Origin: Arthrobacter sp. NicSoilB4
GTDB lineage: Bacteria > Actinomycetota > Actinomycetes > Actinomycetales > Micrococcaceae
Direction: 5' to 3'
NCBI RefSeq assembly: GCF_019977335.1
Contig: NZ_AP024653.1
Coordinates: 682,001-746,000 of the forward strand
Length of the DNA stretch: 64,000 bases
The notes under the pieces were generated by a model. That model had not been told where the DNA came from. It made no database searches and saw nothing but the letters and a program-made list of their open reading frames with translations. Within the stretch, counting starts at the first letter, position 1, and each line of letters starts with the position of its first letter. Made by a program: the position numbers and the translations under genes. Positions 1 through 10,138 of the stretch are shown piece after piece.

Positions 1-270
1 GTGCAGTGGACGGCCATCAACCAGCTCAAGGACCTCGGCTGCACCGAGTACGACTTCTGCGGGACACCACCCAGCGACCAGCTCAAGGACACGTCCAACC
101 CGTTCCACGGCCTGGGACTGTTCAAGACCAGCTTCAGCAAGACGGTGACCGACTTTGTCGGCTGCTACGACCAGGTGCTGAGCCCTCTGAAGTACAAGGC
201 CTGGATGGCCGCGGGGGAGCGGGTTGCCCGCCAGCTCTACACCCGCCGCACGGGCCAGCAGTTCTACTAA
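1..270 (+). CDS. FemAB/FemX-type aminoacyltransferase, C-terminal fragment
   Basis: This is the last 89 codons of a gene that enters from the left edge; the GTG at base 1 is only the first in-frame codon, not a start I would trust. Residues about 14-45 (a Tyr-Asp-Phe-Cys-Gly run followed by Leu-Gly-Leu-Phe-Lys-Thr-Ser-Phe) match the end of the FemAB/FemX fold, whose members transfer amino acids from aminoacyl-tRNA to lipid II during peptidoglycan cross-bridge synthesis. The identity rests on the C-terminal motif only. The exporter gene begins 31 bases downstream in the same direction and may be cotranscribed. Confidence 0.65.
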   Translation: MQWTAINQLKDLGCTEYDFCGTPPSDQLKDTSNPFHGLGLFKTSFSKTVTDFVGCYDQVLSPLKYKAWMAAGERVARQLYTRRTGQQFY

Positions 271-301
271 ACCGGCTGCCACGGAAACTGAGGACGCCGG
301 A

Positions 302-1798
302 ATGACCAAGGAACCCGACAGCCGCCGCAGGCCGCATACCGATGGGCTGCCCAAGACCGAGCCGATGTCGGCCACGCAGGTGCGGCAGAACGCCGCGGCC
401 AAGCGGATGCTGCGCCGGCTGGTCCAAGGGGAGAACCCGCCCACCGCCCCGATGAGCATCGTGGACCGGCTCGCCGGCAGCCCCTACGCCAACCCGATGA
501 TCCAGGTGGGCGGGGTTGACGCCTCGGCCCGTAAGACGATCGACTTCGCACTGCACCTGGCCGAGTCCATGTTCCGTTACGGTGCCGGCGCCCTCGAAGT
601 GGAAACCAGCATCATCGCCATTACGGCGGCGCTAGGTCTCAAACACATCGAGGTGGACATCACCAACCAGTCGGTGGCCATCAACTACGCGCCCAAGGAC
701 CAGACTCCGATTTCGCTGCTGCGCGTCGTGCGGTCCTGGACCAACAACTACGCCGGACTGTCCCAGGTCCACCAACTGGTCACGGAAATCGTGGCCGGCG
801 GGGTGGGCCGGGATGAGGCCGTGCGCAGGCTGGAGGAGATCACCCGCAGCGCCAAGCCCTTCCCCCGCTGGATGGTCACCGTGGCGTTCGGAATCTTCTC
901 CGCAGCCTTTGTCGGTGTCCTGGGCGGCGGACCCGGCGCCTCCGCGGTGGCGTTCGTGTCCAACCTTCTGGTCAGCCTGCTGGCCCGGCAGCTGGGCCGC
1001 TGGCGTACCCCGGACTTCTTCATCACGGCTTCATGCTCCTTCCTGGTCACCTTCATCGCGCTGCTGCTCTGGCGGTTCGGCAGCGTGGTAGGCATCCAGA
1101 TCGCCCCAGAGATCGTGGTGGTGGGCGGCATCCTGCTGCTCCTGCCGACCGGGCGGCTGGTCTCCTCGGTCCAGGATGCCATCAACGGCTTCCCGGTCAC
1201 GGCGGCCGGCCGGTTCCTGTCCACCATGCTGACCTTCGGTGCGCTCGTGGCCGGCATCGCAGTGGGATTTGTGGTGGGGGCCATGATGGCGATGGAATCC
1301 ATTGACGTCACCAAAACATTCCCGCCGACGTATCCCTTGTGGGTGGTGATCCTGCTGATCGCCATCGCGGTGCTCATGATCGGCATCACCGAACAGACCA
1401 GCTGGACCCTGCTGCTGCCGACAGCGGCCGTGGGCGTGGTGGGCTATCTGGTCCTGATCGGAGCCGAGAACCTGGGCATCGGCCAGCGTTTTTCACCGGC
1501 CGTGGCCGCCGTCGTCATCGGCCTGCTGGGCCGGGTGGTGGCGCTCCGGATGGGAGCCCCTCAGCTGGTGGTGGCCGTTCCGGCCGCCCTGATCCTGTTG
1601 CCCGGACTCACCATATTCCGTTCCATGTATGTATTGACCATCGAGGAATCGGAAATCCTGCTGGGCGCGGGGGGCATGCTCAATGCCGGTGCCATTGTGA
1701 TGGGCGTCGCGGCCGGCATCGTGCTCGGTGACACTCTCGCCCGGCCCCTGACCCGCGGCCAGGCCAGCAACGAACGACGCCGGGCGCGGCGCCGCTAG
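302..1798 (+). CDS. Threonine/serine exporter family protein (ThrE-like)
   Basis: The 498-residue product has the ThrE layout: a soluble N-terminal half (about residues 50-185) with a conserved small-residue/Asp pattern, then roughly ten hydrophobic segments from about residue 190 to 490. Both ThrE halves (DUF1212-like and ThrE_2-like) are present in one chain, as in Corynebacterium glutamicum ThrE, which exports L-threonine and L-serine across the cytoplasmic membrane. I chose the ATG at 302; the longer frame from 224 would overlap the upstream gene. A short basic tail (Arg-rich) ends the protein. Substrate is inferred from the family, not from the sequence. Confidence 0.85.
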   Translation: MTKEPDSRRRPHTDGLPKTEPMSATQVRQNAAAKRMLRRLVQGENPPTAPMSIVDRLAGSPYANPMIQVGGVDASARKTIDFALHLAESMFRYGAGALEVETSIIAITAALGLKHIEVDITNQSVAINYAPKDQTPISLLRVVRSWTNNYAGLSQVHQLVTEIVAGGVGRDEAVRRLEEITRSAKPFPRWMVTVAFGIFSAAFVGVLGGGPGASAVAFVSNLLVSLLARQLGRWRTPDFFITASCSFLVTFIALLLWRFGSVVGIQIAPEIVVVGGILLLLPTGRLVSSVQDAINGFPVTAAGRFLSTMLTFGALVAGIAVGFVVGAMMAMESIDVTKTFPPTYPLWVVILLIAIAVLMIGITEQTSWTLLLPTAAVGVVGYLVLIGAENLGIGQRFSPAVAAVVIGLLGRVVALRMGAPQLVVAVPAALILLPGLTIFRSMYVLTIEESEILLGAGGMLNAGAIVMGVAAGIVLGDTLARPLTRGQASNERRRARRR

Positions 1799-1827
1799 CT
1801 CCGCGAGGACAGCCCCTCCGGCCGCCA

Positions 1828-1932
1828 GGCGCCGGGTTTCCCCACCTTTGCGGGTGCACCACGGCGAGTCAGTCCTCCGCGCCGGTGTGTCCCGGCGACG
1901 GTGGGGCGAAGATGGGGAAACTCCGCGGCGCC
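1828..1932. terminator. Long imperfect inverted repeat between convergent genes
   Basis: Arms at about 1828-1851 and 1906-1932 are complementary (GTTTCCCCACCTTTGC against GCGAAGATGGGGAAAC, two mismatches, plus outer GGCGCC on both sides). A second hairpin with CGCCGG/CCGGCG arms sits inside at about 1880-1897. It lies between the + strand exporter and the - strand siderophore-interacting gene, so a bidirectional terminator is the simplest reading. There is no T-run on either strand. Confidence 0.5.
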
Positions 1933-1959
1933 GGTAGGTCGTGCCGTCAGATCTTGCTG

Positions 1960-2799
1960 CTAAATCTGTCCGACGGGGAGCTTCTTCTCGGCCTGGAAGT
2001 CGTCCTCCACCCGGCCCTTCGCCCAGTAGCCGGACAGTGAGACCTGTGAGCGTTCGAGCCTGTGCTGCACGTAAAGCACTTCCCGCAGGCTTTTCATGTA
2101 GCCGCGCTCGCCGTGCGCAAAGACCTGCACCCGGCCCTCGGGCCACTTGGCGTCGCGCACCGCGGTGACCAGCAGGTCGCTGCCCCCGGCCGGAACGCCG
2201 CCGCGCAAAAGCCAGCGCAGTTCGACGCCGTCCGGCGAGGCAATCGCCTGAATGTCGGCGTCGCCGTCCACCTCGAGGAAGGCGATGCCGCGGGCGTCCG
2301 CCGGCAACGATTCGATCGAGGCGGCAATGGCCGGCAGCGCGGACTCGTCGCCCGCAAACAGGTACCAGTCAGCGGCCGGATCCGGATTGAACCCGCCGCC
2401 CGGGCCGGTGAACACCAACGCGTCGCCGGGCTGGGCGGACGCGGCCCAAGGTCCGGCCAGCCCTTCATCCCCGTGGATCACGAAGTCGATAGCGAGTTCC
2501 CCTGCTGCCTCGTCGACCCAGCGAACGGTGTACGTCCGGGTGTGCGGCCACTGCTCCCGCGGCATGGACTCCCGGATCTCCCATAGGTCCAGCGGTTCCG
2601 GGTAGGCGACTCCCGGCTGCGGGAACACGATCTTGACGTAGCGGTCCACGAAGGCGTTGTTGGCGTAGCCGGCGAAGCCCGGGCCGCCCGCAATGATCCG
2701 GACCATGTGCGGAGAGAGCTGCTCGCGCCGCAGGACGGTGAGATTGGTCTGCGGGCGGGAATTCCGGGTGGCCGAGGTGGCGGCGGGCACTGATGTCAT
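1960..2799 (-). CDS. Siderophore-interacting protein (SIP/ViuB family flavoprotein)
   Basis: The 279-residue protein has the two domains of SIP reductases: an N-terminal FAD-binding barrel with the Arg-x-Tyr-Thr motif (RTYTVRW, residues 88-94) and a Gly-rich FTGPGGGF stretch near 130, then a C-terminal NAD(P)H-binding domain that opens with YLFAGDESALP. Family members reduce ferric siderophores in the cytoplasm to release iron. The ATG at 2799 was preferred to the TTG at 2817 because family N-termini align there. No siderophore uptake genes are adjacent, but a DtxR-type regulator lies about 18 kb away in this window. Confidence 0.88.
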   Translation of the reverse strand: MTSVPAATSATRNSRPQTNLTVLRREQLSPHMVRIIAGGPGFAGYANNAFVDRYVKIVFPQPGVAYPEPLDLWEIRESMPREQWPHTRTYTVRWVDEAAGELAIDFVIHGDEGLAGPWAASAQPGDALVFTGPGGGFNPDPAADWYLFAGDESALPAIAASIESLPADARGIAFLEVDGDADIQAIASPDGVELRWLLRGGVPAGGSDLLVTAVRDAKWPEGRVQVFAHGERGYMKSLREVLYVQHRLERSQVSLSGYWAKGRVEDDFQAEKKLPVGQI

Positions 2800-2850
2800 G
2801 GGACCAAGCCTAGCCAAGAAGGTTGAGCCGGACCCTGACTGTGACGCCGG

Positions 2851-3645
2851 CTAGGGAAGCGGGGGCAGTTCCCAATCCACCGTGCCGTCGCCCTGCTGCT
2901 GAAGCAGCGTATTGGTGCGGCTAAACGGCCGGGAGCCGAAGAAGCCGCGCGCGGCCGAGAGCGGGCTCGGATGGGGGCTGGTGATCACCGGGGTGGCACC
3001 CAGCAACGGGCGTACGGTCTCGGCGTCCTTGCCCCATAGGATTGCCACGAGTGGCGCGGCTGCACCGCTCTCGGTGCAGCGGTTCGCCAGGGCGCTGATC
3101 GCCGCCGCCGTGACTGCTTCCCACCCCTTGTTCCGGTGCGAGCCAGCCGCCCCTGCCCGGACGCTGAGGACTCGGTTGAGCAGCAGCACACCCTGGTCCG
3201 CCCAGCTGCTGAGGTCGCCGTGGATCCGCGGCGGCAGCCCTAGATCGGCGTCGAGTTCCTTGTAGATATTTGCAAGGCTCCGCGGGATGGGCCGGGTGGC
3301 TCCGTCCACGGCGAAGGACAGCCCCACGGCGTGGCCCGGCGTCGGATACGGGTCTTGGCCCACGATCAGCACACGGACATCCGCCATCGGCTGCCGGAAG
3401 GCCCGCAGGATGTTCGACGGCGGCGGCAGGACCGCGTGGCCACCGGCAACCTCCCCGCCGAGGAAAGCCAGGACACCCCGCAACTGCCCTTCGACCGGCG
3501 CCAGTGCCTCGGCCCAGCCGGGAGCCACGAGCTCATCCAACGGCCTGTCGGCCAGCTCGGCGAAGCCGGCAGCCTCGGCCGCCGGGGGCTCCAGCTCGAA
3601 CAGGGCATCGGAATCAAGGGAATCGGAGTTCGGCACAAGGCCCAT
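2851..3645 (-). CDS. ung: Uracil-DNA glycosylase, family 1
   Basis: The 264-residue enzyme carries the family-1 signatures: the water-activating loop GQDPYP (residues 96-101, catalytic Asp98), the LLLN strand (154-157) that closes on uracil, and the HPSPLS minor-groove loop (225-230, His225). It removes uracil from DNA to begin base-excision repair. The ATG at 3645 gives the usual family length; upstream in-frame starts would run into the divergent DUF3263 gene. The Ung motifs are complete, so activity is expected. Confidence 0.95.
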   Translation of the reverse strand: MGLVPNSDSLDSDALFELEPPAAEAAGFAELADRPLDELVAPGWAEALAPVEGQLRGVLAFLGGEVAGGHAVLPPPSNILRAFRQPMADVRVLIVGQDPYPTPGHAVGLSFAVDGATRPIPRSLANIYKELDADLGLPPRIHGDLSSWADQGVLLLNRVLSVRAGAAGSHRNKGWEAVTAAAISALANRCTESGAAAPLVAILWGKDAETVRPLLGATPVITSPHPSPLSAARGFFGSRPFSRTNTLLQQQGDGTVDWELPPLP

Positions 3646-3744
3646 TCTCGCAGGGCGGCGAATGACAAGCCTGTTATTCGCCCGTAGCATGGGGGAGGAC
3701 TTTTCACCGGAACCAGCAGTGCCGGAACGAGCAGGGAGTGTGTC

Positions 3745-4062
3745 GTGGCCGAACAAGCGCAAGAGCACCTTTCGACGGCTGAGTCCGTTGCCGCGGATGT
3801 CCGCGACGAGTCGCCGCTGAGCGGCCGGGACCAGCAGATGCTGGCGCTGGAACGGCAATGGTGGAAGTACGCCGGCGCGAAGGAGCAGGCCATCCGCGAG
3901 CTCTTCGACCTCTCCGCCACGCACTACTACCAGATCCTCAATGCCCTCATCGACACCGAGGATGCGCTGGCCCACGATCCCATGTTGGTGAAGAGATTGC
4001 GTAGACTACGTACGTCACGCCAACGTGCGCGCACTGCTCGCCGCTTGGGCTCAGACGCGTAA
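3745..4062 (+). CDS. DUF3263 domain protein
   Basis: The 105-residue protein has the DUF3263 pattern: a Leu/Phe-x2-W-W segment ([10 protein letters not shown], about residues 34-43) followed by a helix-turn-helix-like stretch ending in the invariant Tyr-Tyr (HYYQILNAL) and a basic C-terminus. It looks like a small DNA-binding protein, but no function is established. The GTG start at 3745 follows AGGGAG at 3733-3738. It is divergent from ung and followed by a LytR_C gene; DUF3263-LytR_C-csp order is recurrent in Micrococcales as far as I recall. Confidence 0.8.
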   Translation: MAEQAQEHLSTAESVAADVRDESPLSGRDQQMLALERQWWKYAGAKEQAIRELFDLSATHYYQILNALIDTEDALAHDPMLVKRLRRLRTSRQRARTARRLGSDA

Positions 4063-4143
4063 AAGCACAGCCGGATGCGCGGAATCCCGCGGTAGGGTCG
4101 GCGTGGACAATTCGTCAGAAATCAGCAAGGACGTCGTTTTACC

Positions 4144-4749
4144 ATGACCAAATACGCTCGGGATGAATTTGACCGGGTCCCGGAGACCTCCACTCGCCAG
4201 GGTGTCCACCGGGCCGTCGCCGCCTCCAGCCGCCGCCGTCTGGCACCCATCCTGGCCGTCGGCGCCGCGGCCCTGGCTGTCGGCCTCGTGGCCTTCCTGA
4301 TCCTGCCGAAGCTCGGATTTTCCTCCGGCGGAAACACTGTGGCGGTATCGGCCGAGCAAGGCGGCAGCAGCGCCGCCGCGTCACCCGCCCCGACAGCCTC
4401 CAGTCAGGCTCCCAGCGCGACACCCTCCGCGTCTGCCACCCCCTCCGCGACACCGACGCCGACCGCAGCCGCCGTCGACAAGACACAGCCGGTGGCGATC
4501 TTCAACGGCACCACCACCGCGGGGCTGGCGAACCGCGTTGGCGGAACGGTCTCCACCGCCGGCTGGACCCTCGGCACGCTTGGAAACTGGGGAGGCGCGC
4601 CCCAGAAGCGTTCGGTCGTCTTCTACAGCGGCGCCGCGCAGAAGAGCAATGCCGAGGCCCTGGGCAAACTCCTCGGTATCCAGACCGTAGTGGACTCGGC
4701 CGAATTCCAGATGCCGCTCGTTGTGGTGCTGGGGCCCGGTTTCCAGTAG
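4144..4749 (+). CDS. LytR C-terminal (LytR_C) domain membrane protein
   Basis: The 201-residue protein has a short cytoplasmic N-terminus, one membrane segment (about residues 34-54), a low-complexity Ser/Thr/Pro/Ala linker (about 60-110) and a LytR_C domain (about 114-200) that starts PVAIFNGTTTAGLA. This C-terminal domain also occurs on LytR-CpsA-Psr ligases, which attach polymers to peptidoglycan, but the catalytic LCP domain is absent here. It is probably an extracytoplasmic cell-envelope protein anchored by the single helix. The ATG start follows an AAGGA motif. Confidence 0.8.
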   Translation: MTKYARDEFDRVPETSTRQGVHRAVAASSRRRLAPILAVGAAALAVGLVAFLILPKLGFSSGGNTVAVSAEQGGSSAAASPAPTASSQAPSATPSASATPSATPTPTAAAVDKTQPVAIFNGTTTAGLANRVGGTVSTAGWTLGTLGNWGGAPQKRSVVFYSGAAQKSNAEALGKLLGIQTVVDSAEFQMPLVVVLGPGFQ

Positions 4750-4875
4750 CCCCTTCCGGTTACGCCTGAATAACTATTCCCGCAGCGACCCGCCGGCTCC
4801 CTGCGCGCTGGCGGGAGGGTGTGGATAGAGTACTTGCGGACAACTTTTGCATCCCGCGGACGGCACCTGAGTCGT

Positions 4876-4945
4876 GCATTCTGCGGTAAGCATTCTGCGG
4901 GTCGCATTCTGCGGTAAGCATTCTGCGGTTCGCATCCCGCGGCGC
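4876..4945 (+). repeat. Five tandem 14-bp repeats upstream of a cold-shock gene
   Basis: Five head-to-tail 14-bp units begin at 4876, 4890, 4904, 4918 and 4932. Units 1 and 3 are identical (GCATTCTGCGGTAA), units 2 and 4 differ only in the last three or four bases, and unit 5 is diverged (GCATCCCGCGGCGC). A further partial copy (GCATCCCGCGGA) lies at 4849-4860. The array ends 43 bases before the csp start, so it is placed to be a multi-site operator or part of the 5' leader. Confidence 0.85.
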
Positions 4946-4988
4946 ACATTGTGGTGGGCCGCCCAAGCCGATTGAAAGTGTGGACATC

Positions 4989-5192
4989 ATGGCACTGGGA
5001 ACCGTCAAGTGGTTCAACGCCGAAAAGGGCTACGGCTTCATCACCGTGGACGATTCCGGCGCTGATGTCTTCGTGCACTGGTCAGCGATCGCGGGCGAGG
5101 GCTACCGCGCCCTGGATGAGGGGCAGCGGGTGGAACTCGAAATCGGCGAAGGCGAAAAGGGCCCGCAGGCCGAAAGCGTCCGGCCCGCCTAG
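4989..5192 (+). CDS. Cold-shock protein, CspA family
   Basis: The 67-residue protein is a single cold-shock domain with intact RNP1 (KGYGFI, residues 13-18) and RNP2 (VFVHW, residues 27-31), the aromatic surfaces that bind single-stranded RNA and DNA. It should act as an RNA chaperone in the cytoplasm. The ATG at 4989 gives the standard MALGTVKWF start; a GTG nine bases upstream is also in frame. Its stop codon overlaps by one base the GTG of the next gene. The 14-bp repeat array just upstream may govern expression. Confidence 0.93.
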   Translation: MALGTVKWFNAEKGYGFITVDDSGADVFVHWSAIAGEGYRALDEGQRVELEIGEGEKGPQAESVRPA

Positions 5193-6565
5193 TGGTCTTC
5201 TCCGCCGGAGCACAGGTGTCGCAGGACCCTGCCGAAACGACTTCCGGCCGGCAGTCCGCCGGCAGCACGATCCGCAACACGGTCCGCACCCGGGCGGTGG
5301 CCCTGCGGCGGGCCCGGGCCCTGGCGGTGGCGGCCGTTGCCGTCCTGGCCACCACCGCGTGCCTGGGGCCGGCGGGGGGCGCCCGCGTCGGGCAGGCCGA
5401 CGCGAGCGGCGACGGAACCCTGCGAATCGGACTCATCCTTGACAACACTGGCCCGCAGGACTTCCTCAACGCCCCCCAGCTCGCCGCAGCGAAGCTCGCT
5501 GTCAAGGAAATCAATGCCGCAGGCGGCCACAAGGGCAAACCGGTGGAGCTTCTCCCGGCGACCGTCAGCGGTGACACCGCGGCGCAGGCCAAAGCGTTAG
5601 TTGCCGCCAAAGCCGACGTCGTCATCGGTCCGACGGACTCCAGCCGGGCGCCCGCCGCCATCGACGTCCTGTCCAACGCCAAGGTGGCCATCATTTCCCC
5701 CGCGAACTCCGCCGGCGGGCTCAGCAGATACGAGAGCAACGGCTACTATTTCCGCACTTCGGCAGCCGACATCGCCCAGGCCCCCGTTCTCGTCAAGCTC
5801 GCCAAGGACAGCGGCGCGGCGACCATCGCGGTTGTGTATGAGGAAGGCACCTACGGCAAAGACGTGTCTAACGCGGTGGCCGCCGCGGCCAAGGCGTGCG
5901 GCGTTGGGCCCCTCGTCGTGGCCGGGTTCGCCCCAGGCCAGGCACAGACGGCTGCTGCCGCGGCGAAAGCAGCGGCTCCCGACGCCGTCGTGCTGGTTTC
6001 CCGCGCGGGCGCCCAGGGCGCCATCGCCGAGCTGAACAACGCAGGCCTGGCCGGCAAGAAGCTCATCCTCAGCGACGGGGCGGTCAGCCAGTACGGTTCG
6101 GGCCTCGGCTCCAGGGCCCTCGACGGCGCGCGGGGGATCCTGCCGGGGACCTTTGCCTCCGCCCACTTCCAGGGCGAGCTGGTTGCCGTGGATCCGGGAC
6201 TCAAGGACATGACATTCGCCGCAGAGACGTACGACGCCGTCAACCTTGCCGCCATTGCCGCGGCCGCGGCCCAGGACGACGCCGGAACGTCCATTGCGGC
6301 CAGCCTGATCGCCGTCTCGGGCGGAACAGCCCAGACGTCAGGCAACAGTGCGCCGTCAGGCGAAGCCGCGGTATGCAAGAGCTACCAGGAATGCCTCGAC
6401 TCCATCCGGGCGGGCAAGCGCCCCGACTACGATGGGGAATCCGGGCCGGTGGGCTTCGATTCGAATGGAGACGTCAGCTCCGCAAACTATGTTGTCTACA
6501 CCTACGGCCCGGACAACACCGCGACGATGAGCGGCAACGAAACTGCCAGCAGCAGCGGGTCTTAA
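5192..6565 (+). CDS. ABC transporter substrate-binding lipoprotein (branched-chain amino acid type)
   Basis: The 457-residue product has a basic, hydrophobic leader ending in a lipobox (LATTAC, Cys57), then a periplasmic-binding-protein fold of the Leu/Ile/Val type that opens LRIGLILDNTGPQDF and contains the VVIGPTDS and IISPANSAG loops typical of Peripla_BP_6. It would capture a small ligand outside the membrane. The 56-residue leader is long, so the true start may be a later GTG (for example 5297). No permease or ATPase gene is nearby, making it an orphan binding protein; ligand unknown. Confidence 0.82.
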   Translation: MVFSAGAQVSQDPAETTSGRQSAGSTIRNTVRTRAVALRRARALAVAAVAVLATTACLGPAGGARVGQADASGDGTLRIGLILDNTGPQDFLNAPQLAAAKLAVKEINAAGGHKGKPVELLPATVSGDTAAQAKALVAAKADVVIGPTDSSRAPAAIDVLSNAKVAIISPANSAGGLSRYESNGYYFRTSAADIAQAPVLVKLAKDSGAATIAVVYEEGTYGKDVSNAVAAAAKACGVGPLVVAGFAPGQAQTAAAAAKAAAPDAVVLVSRAGAQGAIAELNNAGLAGKKLILSDGAVSQYGSGLGSRALDGARGILPGTFASAHFQGELVAVDPGLKDMTFAAETYDAVNLAAIAAAAAQDDAGTSIAASLIAVSGGTAQTSGNSAPSGEAAVCKSYQECLDSIRAGKRPDYDGESGPVGFDSNGDVSSANYVVYTYGPDNTATMSGNETASSSGS

Positions 6566-6638
6566 TCGCCCGTAGCGTATTGAGCCTTGCCGGAGTGCCG
6601 CCAGCATGCCGATGGTGGGTCATCCTGCGCGGCCACTG

Positions 6639-6665
6639 CTTGCACTCTCCCCGGGGGAGTGCTAA
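6639..6665 (+). promoter_or_regulatory. CIRCE operator 1 (HrcA site) upstream of groEL
   Basis: The left arm CTTGCACTC (6639-6647) and right arm GAGTGCTAA (6657-6665) are separated by exactly nine bases, as in the CIRCE consensus TTAGCACTC-N9-GAGTGCTAA; the left arm has two mismatches. CIRCE is the binding site of the heat-shock repressor HrcA. A possible -35 (TTGCAC, 6640-6645) and -10 (TAATTA, 6663-6668) fall inside it, which would let HrcA block RNA polymerase. Confidence 0.88.
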
Positions 6666-6673
6666 TTATTGAG

Positions 6674-8522
<1,849 letters not shown>

Positions 8523-8584
8523 CCGCGCATAGCAAGCAGCACTGGATGTCGCTGAGCAATCAGCACTGAACGTCTAGTACAAAA

Positions 8585-8620
8585 CGACGGCGGTCCCTCC
8601 TTCGGGTGGGGCCGCCGTCG
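8585..8620 (+). terminator. GroEL terminator-like hairpin
   Basis: CGACGGCGG (8585-8593) pairs perfectly with CCGCCGTCG (8612-8620); the stem extends through CCC/GGG around a TCCTTCGGGT loop. It sits 62 bases after the groEL stop. There is no T-run. Confidence 0.7.
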
Positions 8621-8705
8621 GCGTTGGGCCTCGTGAAAGGGGCGGAGCCGGTGGCGCAGTGGCAGCGGGGCATTTGTGGGGGCGGAGGTCTGGCAGGATG
8701 GTGCA

Positions 8706-9701
8706 GTGACGATTACAGCGGCAGCCGACGGTTCGGCTTTAGGAAATCCCGGCCCGGCCGGATGGGCCTGGTACGTGAACGACGACTGCTGGCGAGCCGG
8801 GGGATGGCCGCACGGCACCAACAACATGGGCGAGCTCATGGCCGTGCTGGATTTGTTCCGCTCCACCGCGCATCTGCCGGGCGAAGACCTGCACATCCTC
8901 TGCGACAGCCAGTACGTCATCAACTCCGTCACCAAATGGATGCCGGGCTGGAAGCGGAAGGGGTGGCGCAAGTCCGACGGCAAGCCGGTCATGAATGTCG
9001 AGCTGCTCAAGGAGATCGACCAGGCGCTGGTCGGCCGCAAATACAAGTTTGAATGGGTGCGCGGCCACGCCGGGCATGACCTCAACGAGGCGGCGGATGA
9101 CCGTGCCAGGGCCGCGGCCACGGCCTATCAGCAGGGAGTCGCTGTGCGCCAGGGCCCCGGGTTCGGCGCCGCAGAAGAGGCTATGGCAGCAGCACCGGGA
9201 CCCGCAGCACAGGCAGCACCGGCTGGAGGGCAGGCGGCGCCCCGCGCGGCGCAGGCTCCGACCGGCCGGCAGCCGCTGTTCGGCGAACCGACGCTCTTCG
9301 ACGAACCCGACCTCTTCAGCGAACTCGACGAGGACATCACGCCCGCACCAGGCACGGACGCGAGCCCGGAAACGATCGTCGAGGCACTCGAGCGCGAACT
9401 CCTCCAGCCGGAAACACGCGCCGACCTCGGACGTACCGGAGTGCTGCTGCACCCGGACTTCACCGAAATCGGCAGCTCGGGACGGATCTGGACCCGGGAC
9501 GCCATGATGATGTCCCTGGAAGAGAACCCGGGCGGTCCCGCCGAGCTGGAAATGCTGGGCGCAGACCGTCTGGGCGAACAGACCATCCTCCTGACCTACC
9601 GCACCCACACCCGCACGGGAACGGCCCTGCGCAGCTCCCTGTGGGTCCATGACGGCGCCCAATGGCGGCTCCGCTTCCACCAGGGCACCCCCGAAGCCTG
9701 A
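8706..9701 (+). CDS. Ribonuclease HI fused to a DUF4440 (NTF2-like) domain
   Basis: Residues 1-140 are an RNase HI domain with all catalytic acids visible: Asp8 in the opening ADGSALGNPGPAGWAWY strand, Glu43 in NMGEL, Asp67 in CDSQYVIN and Asp131/132 in NEAADDRAR. It should cut RNA in RNA-DNA hybrids. A low-complexity Ala/Pro/Gln linker (about 150-200) joins it to a C-terminal domain of about 120 residues that resembles DUF4440, a ketosteroid-isomerase-like fold. The GTG at 8706 follows AGGA at 8695-8698; a GTG at 8676 would add ten residues. The role of the second domain is unknown. Confidence 0.85.
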   Translation: MTITAAADGSALGNPGPAGWAWYVNDDCWRAGGWPHGTNNMGELMAVLDLFRSTAHLPGEDLHILCDSQYVINSVTKWMPGWKRKGWRKSDGKPVMNVELLKEIDQALVGRKYKFEWVRGHAGHDLNEAADDRARAAATAYQQGVAVRQGPGFGAAEEAMAAAPGPAAQAAPAGGQAAPRAAQAPTGRQPLFGEPTLFDEPDLFSELDEDITPAPGTDASPETIVEALERELLQPETRADLGRTGVLLHPDFTEIGSSGRIWTRDAMMMSLEENPGGPAELEMLGADRLGEQTILLTYRTHTRTGTALRSSLWVHDGAQWRLRFHQGTPEA

Positions 9702-9729
9702 GCCGCCCACCGGCGTACCGGAAGGCCGG

Positions 9730-10017
9730 TCAGCTGAACCGTTGGGTGTTTGTCAGTTCGGCCTGGGCGTAGCTCGCCGCTGCGGAGTTCAGCGCCAGGT
9801 TGATCGACGCGAGGGATGCTTCGACTTTCCCCTGGGTCAGCGTCCACTCGGCGACAAGGGCCTGGAAGTTGGTCGCGGCCGCACCGCGCCACGTGCCCTG
9901 CAGCTCGTCAAGGCCGCGTTTCATGGCCTGGACGTCGGCACCGATCCGGTCGACCGTGGCTTTGACGTTTGCTGACTTGAGCTGGAGAAGTTCCGTATCA
10001 ACGGAGATGATGCTCAT
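9730..10017 (-). CDS. WXG100-family (ESAT-6-like) protein, orphan
   Basis: The 95-residue protein is predicted to be two helices joined by a Trp-Arg-Gly turn (residues 43-45), the WXG100 hallmark. It ends with a Tyr-Ala-Gln-Ala-Glu motif (83-87), which fits the YxxxD/E type VII secretion signal. The ATG start follows AGAGG on the minus strand. Such proteins are normally exported by an ESX/type VII machine as dimers, but no EccC, EsxB partner or toxin gene lies nearby. It may be a secreted substrate encoded away from its machine. Confidence 0.8.
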   Translation of the reverse strand: MSIISVDTELLQLKSANVKATVDRIGADVQAMKRGLDELQGTWRGAAATNFQALVAEWTLTQGKVEASLASINLALNSAAASYAQAELTNTQRFS

Positions 10018-10138
10018 GGCGTGGCCTCTCTACAGTGCCTGATCCGGGCTCTCCGGACACTTCGAGCCTAGGCAGGCCGCGGCCCCCGGGCACGGGGCGG
10101 GCCACGGTATGTGGAAAAGCCGCACAGACACCGGCGGA

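Noticed and set aside
2800..2835. Possible iron box ahead of the siderophore-interacting gene
   Set aside because: Only about 9 of 19 bases match the DtxR consensus in the best register, near what chance would give.
4876..4945. Tandem repeats considered as a CRISPR array
   Set aside because: Units of 14 bp follow each other without spacers and no cas genes are near.
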